Assembly: GCA_032622095.1 (NCBI GenBank)
Contig: CP136064.1
Coordinates: forward strand, 249,027,827-249,091,826
Direction of reading: 5' to 3'
Length of the DNA: 64,000 nt
From: Siphonodentalium dalli
Taxonomy: Eukaryota > Mollusca > Scaphopoda > Gadilida > Siphonodentaliidae
Shown piece after piece: positions 24,273 through 37,299 of this stretch. Position 1 is the stretch's first letter. Each line of letters opens with the position of its first letter. Under the pieces are notes generated by a model, which ran no database searches, was not told the DNA's origin, and saw nothing but the letters and a program-made list of their open reading frames with translations. The position numbers were made by a program, and so were the translations under genes.

Positions 24273-25800
24273 CATTACCAAACCGTTTAGCACAGACCAC
24301 AGTCCACTTCACTCATCCGATCATCACCAAACTTCATATTTATCTTGATATTGATCTATCAGATGAGAGCTACATGTATCAAATATTTTTTTAATTTCAT
24401 AGGAAAAAATGGTCGCCAGCGGCCATATTGCATTTACGTTATATGTTATCGCGTTATGTCGATATCTAGTATTACTTAGAAATTTCACCTTTCCAGATTC
24501 ATAATTGCTCCATTGACTGTAACAGATGAAATTATTCCCCTCTTCGGATAGAGTGTCACTGAAACTTTATTTTGTCAGACTGTCTGTATAATCACTGATT
24601 ATAGATGGCAATAATCTGTAATAAGATGTAGCACTATTTTATTTTATATTTACACGCAGTGCTGTTTTTATACAACAATTCTAATCCCCCCTAGATCATC
24701 ATGTGATCGACCATACATCGCGCGAGGACCTGGTTGAATTAAGGGGGTTTTATGGATCACTTCTGTCCTCAAGCTAGATTATACTTATGACATTTAATGG
24801 CATGTTTCTAACGTGGAGGGTTAGATATGCTTGAGAAACCACCACTCTTTAATTCACACCAAGTTCTCAGCTGTCATGAACCCATAGCCATGATATATGG
24901 TTTATTTTATGTATACTAGTAATATAGTTATTTTCAGTACCTTTATATACCAGTACTGTGTATAACAATGCATATAAATTAATCCATGTATACATGTATA
25001 CTGATTCAACGGATTCAGTGGTTTTGTCCATCAGTCTATCAAATTTGCGGGGAAAACATGGCCACAAGCAGTACACCCTGCTAAATTTCGAATTTGAATC
25101 AATTGGCGCACCCTGCAGCCAGCTTTTATTGGAGAACTGTTTCTCATGTGGATATTTTGGGTCACCGCTAGATGTGAGCCATATTTTGTTCTCAAACTGT
25201 CCTTGTGAAGACATCACTGCCAGCGGTGATCTTCAATTTTACTATTTTTATGGCTAAATAATTTGGTTGATCCTACAGACGACACCCCTTGTCCGATCGT
25301 CACCAGATTCCACAATGATCTTCTGGATAACCAGCGTGAGAGTAATCTAATTTTCCCGAATTTCGTTAAAAAACATTATCACAGGCAGCAATTTGGTATC
25401 TTACTCTTTGATCCTCTTTTGCATGACTGAATTGTTTAGCAACTGTACAGACATATCCCTCATCTGATAGTCACCAAACTTCATATTGATCTTCGGGCTG
25501 ACAACTAGATGGGAGCTATCGAATGCTTTGAATTTTTTTTGGAAAACATTGTCGCCAGCAGTCATCTTCTATTTTGGTTTTTATATACATGTATATCTCT
25601 CCAGTATTACGTAGGTACTTCAACTTTCCGCATTCCTGTCATCATTTGAAATATAAAAATTTACCTGATACATGCACCCTTCAAAATTTGTTTCGTCGTA
25701 TCTATTTTAATGACCCGCATGGTAATATTGATACAGATATATTTGTCAAACATTTCTTTGTACAATATACAGGTATTTAGTTTGTAACTAAATCTAGAAA
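24273..25800. other. No gene recognised; possible degenerate repeat
   Basis: The words 'cgatcatcaccaaacttcata', 'cgatcgtcaccagattcca' and 'gatagtcaccaaacttcata' recur near 24.32, 25.30 and 25.47 kb with 'gatcttc' and 'gagctat' nearby. This suggests a degenerate tandem array of roughly 150-bp or longer spacing. Confidence 0.4.
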
Positions 25801-25867
25801 TATATAATAGTAGCTGGTGGACCCTACTTCGTCCGGGATGTTCCCCTCTGATTTTCGGAGAATTGCG

Positions 25868-26240
25868 CGATTTAACCTTGAATTGACTATTTTAAAGGTG
25901 AAGGTCATGTCGGGGTCACGATTTGACCCGTCCAAAACACTCCCCTGACAAAAGTACCCGTCGAAATCCGCCCGGCTTTACCCGATTTGACTTTGAATTG
26001 ACAATTTTGAATGTCAAGATCAGGTCAGGGTCATGATTTGACCCACCCGAAACACTCCTGGGACAAAAGTAACAGTAGGTATAAAATTTCGTTGAAATAC
26101 TTCCGTTTTACAAGATTTGACCTTGAATTGATCTTTTTGAATGTCAAAGTCAGGTCGGGATTAAGATTTGACCCGTCCAAAATACTCCCTGGAAATAATT
26201 TCCCCTAGATATCAAATTTCGTCAAATCTGTCAGGCAGTT
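25868..26240 (+). repeat. Three tandem ~123-bp units in a dispersed repeat
   Basis: Each unit contains 'gatttgaccttgaattgac', 'gtcaaggtcaggtc' and 'gatttgacccgtccaaaa' variants. Flanking words 'tggaccctacttcgtccggg' (25.8 kb) and 'tactcgacttcgttcgggc' (26.3 kb), and 'cagacaaacagacagacaaa', look like ends of a repeat common in invertebrates. Another piece follows at 26310-26660. Confidence 0.75.
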
Positions 26241-26305
26241 TTCCCGGCCATATAGCTAACAGACAAACAGACAGACAAATGTTCAAAATATATATTAGAC
26301 TAGCT

Positions 26306-26660
26306 GATGTACTCGACTTCGTTCGGGCTATAGTTAGGGATTTTTTTGTGATCGCCTCCATCTGGACAGTACCCAGTATATACAGCGTCTGGCCAAACTA
26401 TTGTTCAATTGGTCCAGAAACATGCCTATATCAGCACGTTCGAGAACATGGTCCCACGTGAAATTGGACCCGTCCATATTGCTCCCGGGATCGAAGTAGT
26501 CCTACACACAAATTGTTAGTCGGATCGGTCAAGGTCCAGAAACATGCCTATGAGCGAGGTCAAGTTGACACGTTAAATACCAAATTCGAGCAGTGTTAGA
26601 GTCTATAACACATAAACACATGCATACACACATACATACATACAGACAGGTGTTTCAAAA
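26306..26660 (+). repeat. Fragment of the same 'acttcgttcggg' repeat type
   Basis: It starts 'tagctgatgtactcgacttc', includes 'ggtccagaaacatgcctat' twice, and ends in 'acatacatacatacagacag', resembling the end of the adjacent element. Confidence 0.5.
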
Positions 26661-27151
26661 TGTATAATCGATAGCTACAACAATTCTATGGTAGATAGTT
26701 CACGGCCGACCTGATGCATGCATCTTAGTTTTCTTGTTCACAGTGATGTGGGGTCCGCTGTATCCGCCCACTGTTGGTAGACATTTATAAGGTGCGACTA
26801 ACCTCCCTTCAACATATATTTTGCTTTATGTTTTTCGATAAGGTGGAAACTAGAGCCCATCATTAATAGAAGTTTGATTGACCCATACCAAATTTCAATT
26901 TACCTATCTCTGAGCTAAACATGTACTCATGTGCAACAGTTTATAATAAAAACAATTGTACATGTATACATAGGTCTGATTAGCCAATGCTCCCATCAAG
27001 TCTTCAAATATTATGAAATAAGTATGATAAAATGAAGTATTTTATAGTTCATCAAGTGACTTTTTGCAGAATATAATCTTGTGTTTACAGTTTTCAAGGC
27101 ATGCTATACTACATCCTGCTGTATTATTTGAGTATCTAGTCCTTAAGTTCA

Positions 27152-27653
27152 TTAAAGGCACGGTTGGCCTTAATTGTCGAAAATATTCATATTTGTTCCA
27201 AACACCGTAAACAGACAAACATTAAAACGCATACAGTTTCGTTCATATATACCATGACCATCGCGTAAACAGCATGCTATCATAAAGACTTACTATATTT
27301 TACATAAGCAAGAGCCTGATTGTGTTACAGAAGACAGCACAGTGTCACTGGCTAATCACACACAAATGATATAAACGCTCTTTATTAGTTCCATATCAGG
27401 AATTCAGCAACAAAGAACGCTCTTTATGTTTACCATCATAATATAAACAAACACCAGAAAAGTTACTTTTTATGCCTTTGTTTACATAACAATGGTCAAA
27501 CAAATGACAATAACATACTGTGTATGCGATATTTCTTATTTGTATACGGACAAAGTCTGTCTACATTTTGATGTTCTTTCTGTTTGTGGCGGTTTTTGAT
27601 GGGTGGAAGTATTTTCACAGGATACCCACCGCCAAGGCCAACCGTACCTTTAA
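27152..27653. mobile_element. TTAA-bounded MITE, family D, complete
   Basis: The ends are TTAAAGGCACGGTTGGCCTT and AAGGCCAACCGTACCTTTAA. Inside are inverted words such as 'aaacgctctttatta' and 'gaacgctctttatgttta', and 'gtttacataac' copies. It is about 500 bp long. The TTAA at both ends again points to a piggyBac-type target site. No open frame matches a transposase. Confidence 0.75.
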
Positions 27654-28325
27654 CGTGCACACATACATTCATCTATTCGTGCTTTTATTGCACCCAACAC
27701 CTGATTGAAAAAGCAGGTGTATATATAGATCGATCGATACGATGTAAAGTCTAGACTTTAAATGTCCGCCATGTTTCTGGCTTGACAATGGTATCCAATA
27801 AAACATATGCTACACTGCTTCGCAATCAAGTCGGGCTGTTTCCAATACCATTTGTTTCCTATATTAATGTCGGGTTTATGGTCTTTGTGTGTGTGGGGAA
27901 TAACAGAAGGCGTACTGTGGGAGATCGGTTCAGTTTTGTCGTATAAGCAATAAAAGATGACCCCGGTAATATTATATTGACTGACCGTATCTTGACACTA
28001 AGTTGCTGTTCAGCCACGGAGTTTGCGCTAAGGTGGCGTTCACAAATAAAGAGCGTACACGAAAATTCAGTTTCTTGGGCATGAATAACTACAGGATGTT
28101 TTTTATTTTGTAAGATGAACCACGGTTTGACTGCAGCCCTTATTGATCCTTATTTCAGGATGCCACATTGATTTGACACTACATAACAACTGTTCGTATA
28201 CGTTTCTATACCAGAAATAATAAGATCATTTGCCGCGCCAGGATTTCCCTGACGCAGGGGCTACGATCACCGACACGGGGGCTATAGGATCCCGGAAGCT
28301 ACCTGGCTGACCATTGTAGATTGTA

Positions 28326-28343
28326 ACCCCCCCCCCCCCCCCC
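28326..28343 (+). repeat. Poly-C run
   Basis: A homopolymer of about 18 C lies in otherwise unique sequence. Shorter C or G runs are at 16841, 33833, 46586 and 49319. Confidence 0.95.
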
Positions 28344-30051
28344 GTTACCACCATTGGATAAGATCGGATTGGCCGTGAGCCTTTCGTGTGTGGTTTGAAG
28401 GTCAGATATAGACTTTCAAAATATGAAATTTTAGCATGCAGGTTGTAAATTTGGCCGGGCGACCAAAAACAAAAGTTCACCTACATGTATGACAGAGAAC
28501 ATTTGTGATTAGCTGTTAATATAAAAGAGCGTTCTCGCATTAGGTTTAATGCTTGTTTTCATTCTGGGTGTTCTCGTGTAGTCTTCGTGGTGCCCAATTA
28601 TTAAACAAATAGCGTTGATTGCAAGTAATTTCCGAGTTTTATTCGCATTACCTGCTATATAAGCGGGGAGTTGGTTCAGGAATGTTGCTAACTTTAATTG
28701 GTCCCAAAATCGGATGGGGCATTTTCATTAAGGATCACTAGTTATAAGGCTCACTATATAGTGGCGTGTGTACTTCAATTGAAGGTATATTCTTCGGAAG
28801 AAATGTCACGTGAGTCACCAATAAGTCACTGTTGTAAATACTACTTTTTTATGAGTTTCCATTTCGGTTAGAAACATATTATGGCGACGACAAGACTATG
28901 TGCAGTGGGAGTCATAATGTTCCAGCAATCATTTTAGGACAACACGACAATTGGCAATAACAGTTGCGTCTAAATTAATATATAATATTGCATATGACAT
29001 ATAGTATGCGCGAAAGTTTTGATACGGCAAATTGCTGTTTGCTTGCCTGAAGTCATGTCTCAAAGATTAGACCTTTTAATGAGTATATACTATTATGATG
29101 TCCCATGTTAGTGCACCTATTACTCACGACCCTTGTATCAGACTGCACAAAATACACGGGACAGAAAAGCAAGATAATTCCACCAAAACAAATATAGTCG
29201 CAGGTTTTGAATCACTTCTTTGTTCAGTGCACAACCTGCTTTATTCTGATTATATTGACGGTCACACGACAGGCGGATATATCACGTGTTGAGTGGGAGT
29301 ACTCACCCTGAATGCACTCAGGGACAATGCACTTATATATCCATGCCATAAAAGACGAAGTGTATACCCGGCATTTTCTAATACACTCATTCAAAGGGAC
29401 GAACGCGGTGGTTCGTTTGTTTATTCAGTGTTTGAAATCGATTTCAGTAGTAAATAGTTTCAGTTCCACGGGCGTTATGTAGCATTTTGAGGCGAACGAA
29501 GTGCGATTATTGTTCTGTATTTTCTACACATGGGGCAAAACGTACCAGCAATCCTAAACATGCACGAGACAAATTTGAGAACTATACTATAACACGAAAA
29601 GCTTGTAATGTTTCACCATTTCTGACATCGCAATGCACGAACGTCCTCTGGAAAACAATGCATCACATAGCGAAAGCATAAAATTGGAATGTCAGCCTTT
29701 TTTCAACTAATATGCATAATATGTCGGCTATGCTCTACCATATATTCTGAGTGGGTTATTTTTCACGACAAGCAAGCGAGATCTCACGAACGCTCATCTA
29801 CGCTTGTTCGTGCATGTCAACATTGTGATGCATGTGGCGCCATTTGTTGCAATACTATGATTATCAAGTTTCTAAATAGGAGTGTATATATGTAATTCGA
29901 AAATAGTCATGTTTCTTCATTTATGGCATGGGCCACACTGAATTTTTTTTTTAACGAGCGTATATCTGATAAGTCCTGAGTTGGTGTATTCGTGTCATTG
30001 TCCGCCCATAATTAACTTATTATGAGTCGATAATGGCACTAAAACACTCTC

Positions 30052-30150
30052 ATTTTCAGTCCGTTATGAACTCAAAATGAGGCGATTCTACGCCGATTAT
30101 GAACCTAAAGTAAAATCGTATTATATATAAGCCGATAATGTGCTGATTTT
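30052..30150 (+). repeat. Dispersed repeat shared with 35095-35200
   Basis: Both places carry 'gttatgaact', 'aggcgattctacgccgatta' + 'tgaacc', and 'gctgattttcgg' in the same order. The element boundaries are unclear. Confidence 0.6.
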
Positions 30151-31818
30151 CGGAGTACAAGCTGTGGTTGTGGATAATTATTAAGTGTTTCTTGTTGTGA
30201 ACCACGAATGATCCCCAACCTGAAATTCGGTGTCCTCTGTTAGATTTCACTTCGCTTCTTATGTCCGCGCCCCACTCCGCTTCTCGTGTCATCCACTTCG
30301 TGCAAGACTGCCAAGTTATTGCAAAACAATTAAATTATGTGGGCAGATACAATATACCGGTGATTATGATATTTATATAAATATATAAGTATTATATAAA
30401 TAAGCTAACGTATGAATGTAACCTCTGATCTGAGTGTATATAACACAAAGACGTGTATTCGATATGATGTATACATAAGCAGTTTCAATAGAAACCTCTT
30501 AATTCGCACGATGATTGTGTGTCAAGCAACTCATGTTGTTTTTTATATACTCAAACAGTTGAAATACGAAACTATATAATTGTTACTGTAGTTTCTCGCA
30601 TACATTTGTTACCTTAAATTTACAGATGCCTTCAGACAAATTGAGGACAGCGGGTTTCATACCTATAAATGATAACAATACTTGTTTGTCATAGCTCGAC
30701 TGTTATTGTAGGTGTACGGCAAATTGTCCTCAAGGACGCATTATCTACGAACAGGTTTACGATAGCTCCCTGTCAAAATAAATAACCCTCTTTTAGTATC
30801 ATGTTCACCGCCACATTGTCATTATTTGTCATGGTTAACGTGAAAACCGCCTGTGGGTGATATCTTTTAATTGTGTTATTTAAAGCTGGTACTCCCGTTG
30901 AGATAAGAGGCCGGCGTCAACATTACTCAGTGTGTCTCTGTGCATCTGTGCAGACAGGGCGATAAGAACACTTTCAGAACAGAACATACACTTGAGGACA
31001 ATGACAGTCATGAATATTCAGCAATGAATTTGACACACGGAATTACGCGCGCAGTGCAAAATTTTAATATGCATATTAGATGTTGCTTGAATGATAATTA
31101 TATTCCTGTTTGATATCGGCATACTATATGACATTTAAATGCATGCCGGATCATGTAATATAAAGCTACCGATGCGACAAGGTTTTTACTAGTATTTCAC
31201 CGAGTCATGAAATGTTTGAACTGAACATGTGCAAGTTTAAATTCTCTTGGTGTGTCTGTTAAGTATCTGTGTGTCCAAAAACCCACAAATACATTTCCAT
31301 TGGAGCAAGCCAGCAATGTTCGAGCTGGAACTAAGATACATCTATTTTGTTCCAAGGCCCCAGAATAGGTGGATTGTTTAATATCACAATGTCCTCTGTG
31401 TGATATAGGCAGCAATTACCAACAATCGTGTGTTATGCGACCAGCCTTTGAAAGAGAAAGCATTTTCACAAGACGAGCTATTTTATAGACGAGAATTCCT
31501 CATGAAAAGTTAGTTTTGTTATGTGGAAATGTATAACATAAAAGTCATCCATATATTGGTACTCGGCGTGAAACACGTTTTGTACAAATATGTGGGAGTA
31601 TATTTATAGTAGTATATATCGACGAGTTCCGTTGGAAACAATTTCGGTTTAAACACAAAATTTAATGCCATAAAATAGATATACCCGATGTATATAACAA
31701 TGACACCGCCTGGATCAAGTCCAGTTATGTTTCTTTTGGGCACTAAATGGTTGGCCCAATTTGAATGTCCAAAACGAACCACAATGGATATGCTCCACTA
31801 TTACATTTTGATAATTTT

Positions 31819-32012
31819 ATTAACCCTTTCTATTATAAATGGATTCTACTAGTTAGTTAAAAAGTGTACACCGAAATGGGTTATTATTGATTTGCAGGGA
31901 TGTACATGTAATACAAGCAGGCGACATATAAATACAAGTACAGAAGGAGTCCTATTTATTGAGGGAAGGACTAAAACATATTTTAAAACTAAGTCGGTCC
32001 CTTTCTAGTTTC
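31819..32012 (+). mobile_element. Possible family C relative
   Basis: It begins TTAACCCTTTCTATTATAAATGG and ends near 'ggtccctttctagtttcg'. It lacks the clear internal hairpin. It shares 'acagaaggagtcctattta' with the element at 10.7 kb (gtagaaggaatcctatcca). The boundaries are uncertain. Confidence 0.4.
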
Positions 32013-33025
32013 GTCTAGGATCAATATCCTCTTTGGAATATGCGATCACCAGGGTTTTAACAAATACCATAGACTTTTCATCTATATGCTGTATATTTAA
32101 TATATAGGTATATACTCAAACGGATATGTTCGTCACTCGACTGCTTCCCAATCAAACTGGAAAGATGGTCCACATAGAATGGGCTTCGAACAATATCCTT
32201 GCAGTATCATATACTAAATCGTACACTTCAAATGAACCGACATGGTTCTTTTGAATCTCAGAATGTCTACGCACTTTGGATAGAGGGATAAGATATGTTG
32301 ACAAATACAGAAAACACTTGTCTACATGCATACTTTATATACTCCGGTAAAAACTCGCCAAAATCATAGGCTTTTTCTCACCCCCGCCCCAAATTTTTCA
32401 ACATTTGGAAATTTCATATCTGACACAACATTAGTTGGAAATTTCGCACCAACACTAGGTTGAAATTGATCTCGTATTTGATTTATTTTCAAACAATTTA
32501 TTACTGGGAAATTTGTTGATTTTAGACCATGCTTTAGACATCTTTAGATTTAGAAAATTTTCTCATCTGGCCGAACCATGTGTGTCCCGGTCTCTCCACA
32601 GTGGCCAGTCAAAATGACAAATCTGGTGTGAATTTGCCTGGCGTCAGATCATTATATGTTAGAGGAAGTTGCAATTTTCTGGTTCAGATCTCAAAATATT
32701 CTCATACTGGGCCAACCGCAGCGGATTCAGTACCTCCTCTGCCGACTGGCCACAATGCTACTGGTCCATATTGTAATTATAGGCTATTGTCCAGTGAACA
32801 GTTGAACAAAATCAAAGCCAACTGAGGTGCATACAGAACTACGCAAACTTGTGAAATTGGTATGGTTTAAGTGGAAGGGGTGCAGTTGTAAATTCCAAGG
32901 TGGACACCCACAACCAAGACCCTCTAACCACGCCCCTGAGAGCGATTATAATTTAAGTTGGCACAGCCATGATTTTTCAATCTTACCATTTTAGCGTAGC
33001 AATACATGTGACTTGATAAAGTACA

Positions 33026-33109
33026 TTTGAACGAACAAGAGAACTAAATATTTACCATGTCATCAGCTGATTTCATGGCAAATATTTTGTTCTCTTGTTC
33101 GTTCAAATA
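33026..33109. repeat. Hairpin with 36-bp arms
   Basis: 'catttgaacgaacaagagaa' continuing into 'ctaaatatttaccatg' is inverted as 'catggcaaatatttt' and 'ttctcttgttcgttcaaat'. It is probably the core of a foldback element whose ends are not clear. Confidence 0.65.
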
Positions 33110-33814
33110 TTGGCGTATGGCGGCAGTTTCAGCCGCGGGATATTCAATAATGAATGAAAATCAAACAGACAAGAATGTTTGGCCTTGCTCATTACTGTAT
33201 ACTCTGGTGCATTCAATGATAACACTGCGGATTTACGTTGATCGATTTGCCATGCAATGTTTTTACTCGCCCGCACATATGGGCCAACACGTTATAGTTA
33301 CGTATATAGATTAAATGTCTATACACAATGACACACTGCGCTTTACATCTCACTCAAATTATCGACAATATTTCATTCTAAGTCAGGTCAATCAATGTCC
33401 GAGATCAGGTCTAGAATACACAAATAGATCATGTATACTAGTTCATTTATGGTGGGAACCAAACTGTTACACGGTGTACGGACAAACACTTAATTGCGGT
33501 GCAAGCCAAACTTTATACACTGGTGATCTGCGTGATACCATTTTATAGGACCTCTGATTATATTGCCAATTGCATGGCAGACCTTCCATACCATTGGATA
33601 TAACACAATGGGAATATCTGGATAATTTCCCCACCAATTATAGACATATCGTGTATATGCACGTCTTGGATGGGCAGCATATATACAGGTGGGTCAGCAC
33701 AATGTATGCAGTGATCATTTACAGTTTTACGTTACATTAATGCGAAGGGCTGTGGGTCGAAGATGGGGTGTGGTAACACAGAAGTGCTCTTTTATCTTCA
33801 AACATCGCATTTTT

Positions 33815-34210
33815 ATACCCCCGCAAAAAGTTGGGGGGGGGGGGGGGTATACTGGAATCAGCTTTCCGTCCGTCGTCCGTCCGTCGTCCGTGGACACAAA
33901 TTTGTCTGGAGTTTTTCTCAGTCGTTTTTTAATCATTTTCCGTGAAACTTGGCACATACATCAACCACCATGAATTATGACGTCGGTTGAACTTTTTTGG
34001 TGGAGTTATCCCCTTTTTTCAACATGTATAATTTTGTCCGAGCTTTTATTCCTAACATTTTTCGGTCCACATGTTTAGGATTAGGGGTTAGGGTTGTGGA
34101 CCTGCAATGGGAATCTGTTATTTTAATATTTTAACTTAATGTTTACTGACACGTTAAACATCTTAGTGTTTTAAAAACACGGGGTTATTCTTAGTCACAT
34201 TTGGACAGTC
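33815..34210 (+). repeat. 'tatacccccgc...gggggtata' dispersed repeat, copy 2
   Basis: 'tatacccccgcaaaaagt' is followed by a poly-G run, 'tatactggaatcagc', 'tccgtccgtcgtccg', 'gtgaaacttggcacataca' and 'ttgtccgagcttttattcct'. It shares the latter parts with 5737-6180. Confidence 0.6.
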
Positions 34211-36257
34211 ACACCTCTAGTTAAGGCTGATTCCTTAAGTGGATGAGATTAGTAGCTTTTCAGCCGCTGCGCCGCATTACTAGATATATATGTTTAATCT
34301 TCCAACAAAGAAGCACAACGAAGAAAAAAAATGACAATAAACAATACCTATCCTTTTTTTTTTGGGTAGTGGAGTAGCCCAGAGTATTGGCCCTGGCTAA
34401 ATTTGACAATTTTGTTATTCGTTTTCCGCTTATTTAGGGACCCACTTGTCGGCGCATGGCATATAGGATTTAACAAACTAGTATATGGAAATGTATGATA
34501 TGGCATATTGACAGGTTGTCAGCCTGGTCCGTCCGTCGGTTAATCAGGAGATGTTCCAGCGGTCTGTTGAATGTATTTCAGGAAACGACAAGTTCATTTC
34601 ATGCCTGATGGTCGAGAATTTTTGTAAAATTGTACTCAATTTCAATAACGAATAGCGTGATTTATTGGAAATTGATCCTCGCGTTCTGTGTCAAAGGTAT
34701 TATATTCTATGAGGTAATGCAGTTCAACGCCCACCTTTCCTTGATTACAAATTGTGCAAAATATTGGTACATTTAGCCAAGTTCCGCTCTGAATGGGAAG
34801 GGTGTGATTTCGGGTTCTGAATCGAGCGGATATGAAGACAAGCGTTTGATTTTTAGACGATAAGTACCGTCAGTTGTATTGGCTTCAGATGAATAACGTC
34901 ACGACTAACACCGAAACACATGTTCTATATCCATTTAGCATGGGAAATGTTTCAAATTCCAACAGTTGCTGTGCATCGGAATCTCCTATCATGCAAAGTA
35001 TACATCTAATATCTTATATCTATAAAAGGGAACAAGGAAATAACCCAACATATCCTCGCACATTTTATACAGGGTATATATCTGTGGTTATTTTCAGTGC
35101 GTTATGAACTAGAAAAGAAATTAGGCGATTCTACGCCGATTATGAACCTATATAGGTTCAAATCCTATTATAATTCGATAACGTGCTGATTTTCGGGAGA
35201 ACATGTTGTATAAATAGAACTGTTTATTGACCTCCACCATAAGAGAGTATTATGCACATTATTTTAAGTATTTACAGGCAAGATATATGATTATAAACAC
35301 ATCATGGTAATAAATATATGTTTAAATACATGAATGTTCTACATATATAGTGTACGATAATTGCAACCATAATTTATTCGTCCCCATAATCAGATAGTAT
35401 GTGGGTGTTGTGTGATTAACTTGCGTATCGGAAGTTCAATGTCACGTCACCGTCTTTTAACACTTTAGATTGGAATGTCTGATTTGGATACGTTTGTGGT
35501 CGAGTTTGATAAATCTGATTCACAACGAGTCGTATACTGTATAGACGAGTTGTGAATAAAATTTATCATACGAGTTGCATAAAATCTTATATCCCAACAT
35601 AACGAGTTGAAGATCTTGTATATCACATGAAAAAACTAGATCTTTATGCCTTTTTAACAAATCAAAATCTTTAAAAGAAGCTGAAAATGCTTATATGAAC
35701 GGCGTTGGCTGAGACGCTTCACAACCGTATACAACAGTACTGCGCTCTCTGCCTTGCGACGAAACATCATATGGTCCCCAATTTGACTCATTGTTTTTGT
35801 GCCCATTTGCGTTAGTGCAACGAAGTTGGACAATACTCGAACTTTAATGAACAAAGCAATCATTTTGCAATGTCTGGTATTAGTGTCAAGCGCGACTTTT
35901 CTAAATAGTATTAATCCGCGCGGTAATTTACTTGGCGCGTTGCCAAGTATCTCAGGAAGCACGCGGCGATTACTCACTTGTGAGAGATAAGAGTATATCT
36001 AAAGGATATTTCAATGATATTAAGGAGATTTCATGTGATACTTTATAGACAAATACTATTCCCGATCTTCAGTTTTATCTGTATTCTATTCACACAAAAA
36101 AGCTATTCCCCCCCCCCTTTAAATTGGGTTTTTATTATAATTATGTTGTTGTTGTTGAAATTGTTGCCCGGAAGAGATACGCTGTCTTTAAAGATAGATG
36201 TCGATTTCGAGTTGAGAGTGTCGCTATTCATCTGATTCATTCGTAAATAGAGCTTGT
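34211..36257. other. No gene recognised
   Basis: A 107-codon minus-strand frame (35654-35977, includes KVRVLSNFVALTQMGTKTMS) has no domain I know. Weak inverted copies of 'acgagttg' cluster at 35520-35610. Confidence 0.5.
35095..35200 (+). repeat. Second copy of the 'gattctacgccgattatg' repeat
   Basis: This matches 30052-30150 in order and spacing, with an additional 'cctatataggttcaaatcct' hairpin. Confidence 0.6.
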
Positions 36258-36412
36258 TTAACCCTTTCAATTAAGGCGGGAGCTGCACTGGTGCAGTATT
36301 AAAGATCATATGCCAGCGCATTCTCTTGTATATGCGAGTCTCCTATACAGGTAGCATCGCATATAAGAGAATGCACTTGCTTACAAGGTCAATCAAGTCA
36401 TGGAAGGGTTAA
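36258..36412 (+). mobile_element. Short single-hairpin TTAA MITE (family B)
   Basis: This 155-bp element is bounded by TTAACCCTTTCAATT and CATGGAAGGGTTAA. It has a single imperfect hairpin around 36313-36380 with arms related to the family A hairpin (attctcttgtatatgcgag / cgcatataagagaatgc). It looks like a shorter relative of family A. Confidence 0.75.
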
Positions 36413-36909
36413 GAATCATTAACTCCCCGTATTCGCAAGCATTAACCGTTCTGCAATTCCTTGTAATGAAGGAAAAACAAACAACAAACATACCTAAAGA
36501 TAGCACTGCAGTATTTTTTTTGGTCTTTACATTCTGCTGTCATGTTAATAACGATAACCCACGACGCAATAGAGCAGACAATATCATGAGGTAATCGCAA
36601 ACATTATCTCGTTGTTGTAGAATATTCACTGAAGCATGGGAATATATCTTGTTCTTCTCATCTCCGAGATTGTTGCATCGTGTTATGCAGGTTAGTAATA
36701 TTGAGCAATTAGCAAAAAAATGTAGATTAGTAGATGTAGGGGTATTCGAATGATAGCACTACGGAAACCCATCTATTTAATTCGAAGCAATGGAAGTCAT
36801 TGGAAGACTTTTTTTTAGAGGAAGTTTCAAGGTGCACGCTGTATCAAAAGTCAATGTATCAATGTCATATTCCCTATATGTCAAAGGGTTCGTTGGTTGA
36901 GAAAACACA

Positions 36910-37144
<235 letters not shown>

Positions 37145-37299
37145 GCTGTATTTTCTAATACTATCTACATAAATGGATATTGAGAAATATAAATTTAGAT
37201 AGTATATATGCAGTAGCTAGAGTGAGACATGTAGCCTGGTAGATCCATCTGATATTAAAATAATTATAGTGACTTCGGGTGACTTGTGCAAATATCATC

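Larger units (their letters stand above)
27660..33020. other. Long stretch without recognised gene
   Basis: Apart from the poly-C run, the 30.05-kb repeat, the possible family C element at 31.8 kb and isolated 'aaagagcgt' motifs (28.05, 28.53 kb), nothing is recognised. Confidence 0.5.

Noticed and set aside
35150-35175. 'ggttcaaatcc' resembling a tRNA T-arm box
   Set aside because: No matching acceptor stem, D arm or anticodon arm upstream; the sequence belongs to a dispersed repeat with a local palindrome. The similar 'gttcaaatcctgg' at 60900 is part of the family F element.
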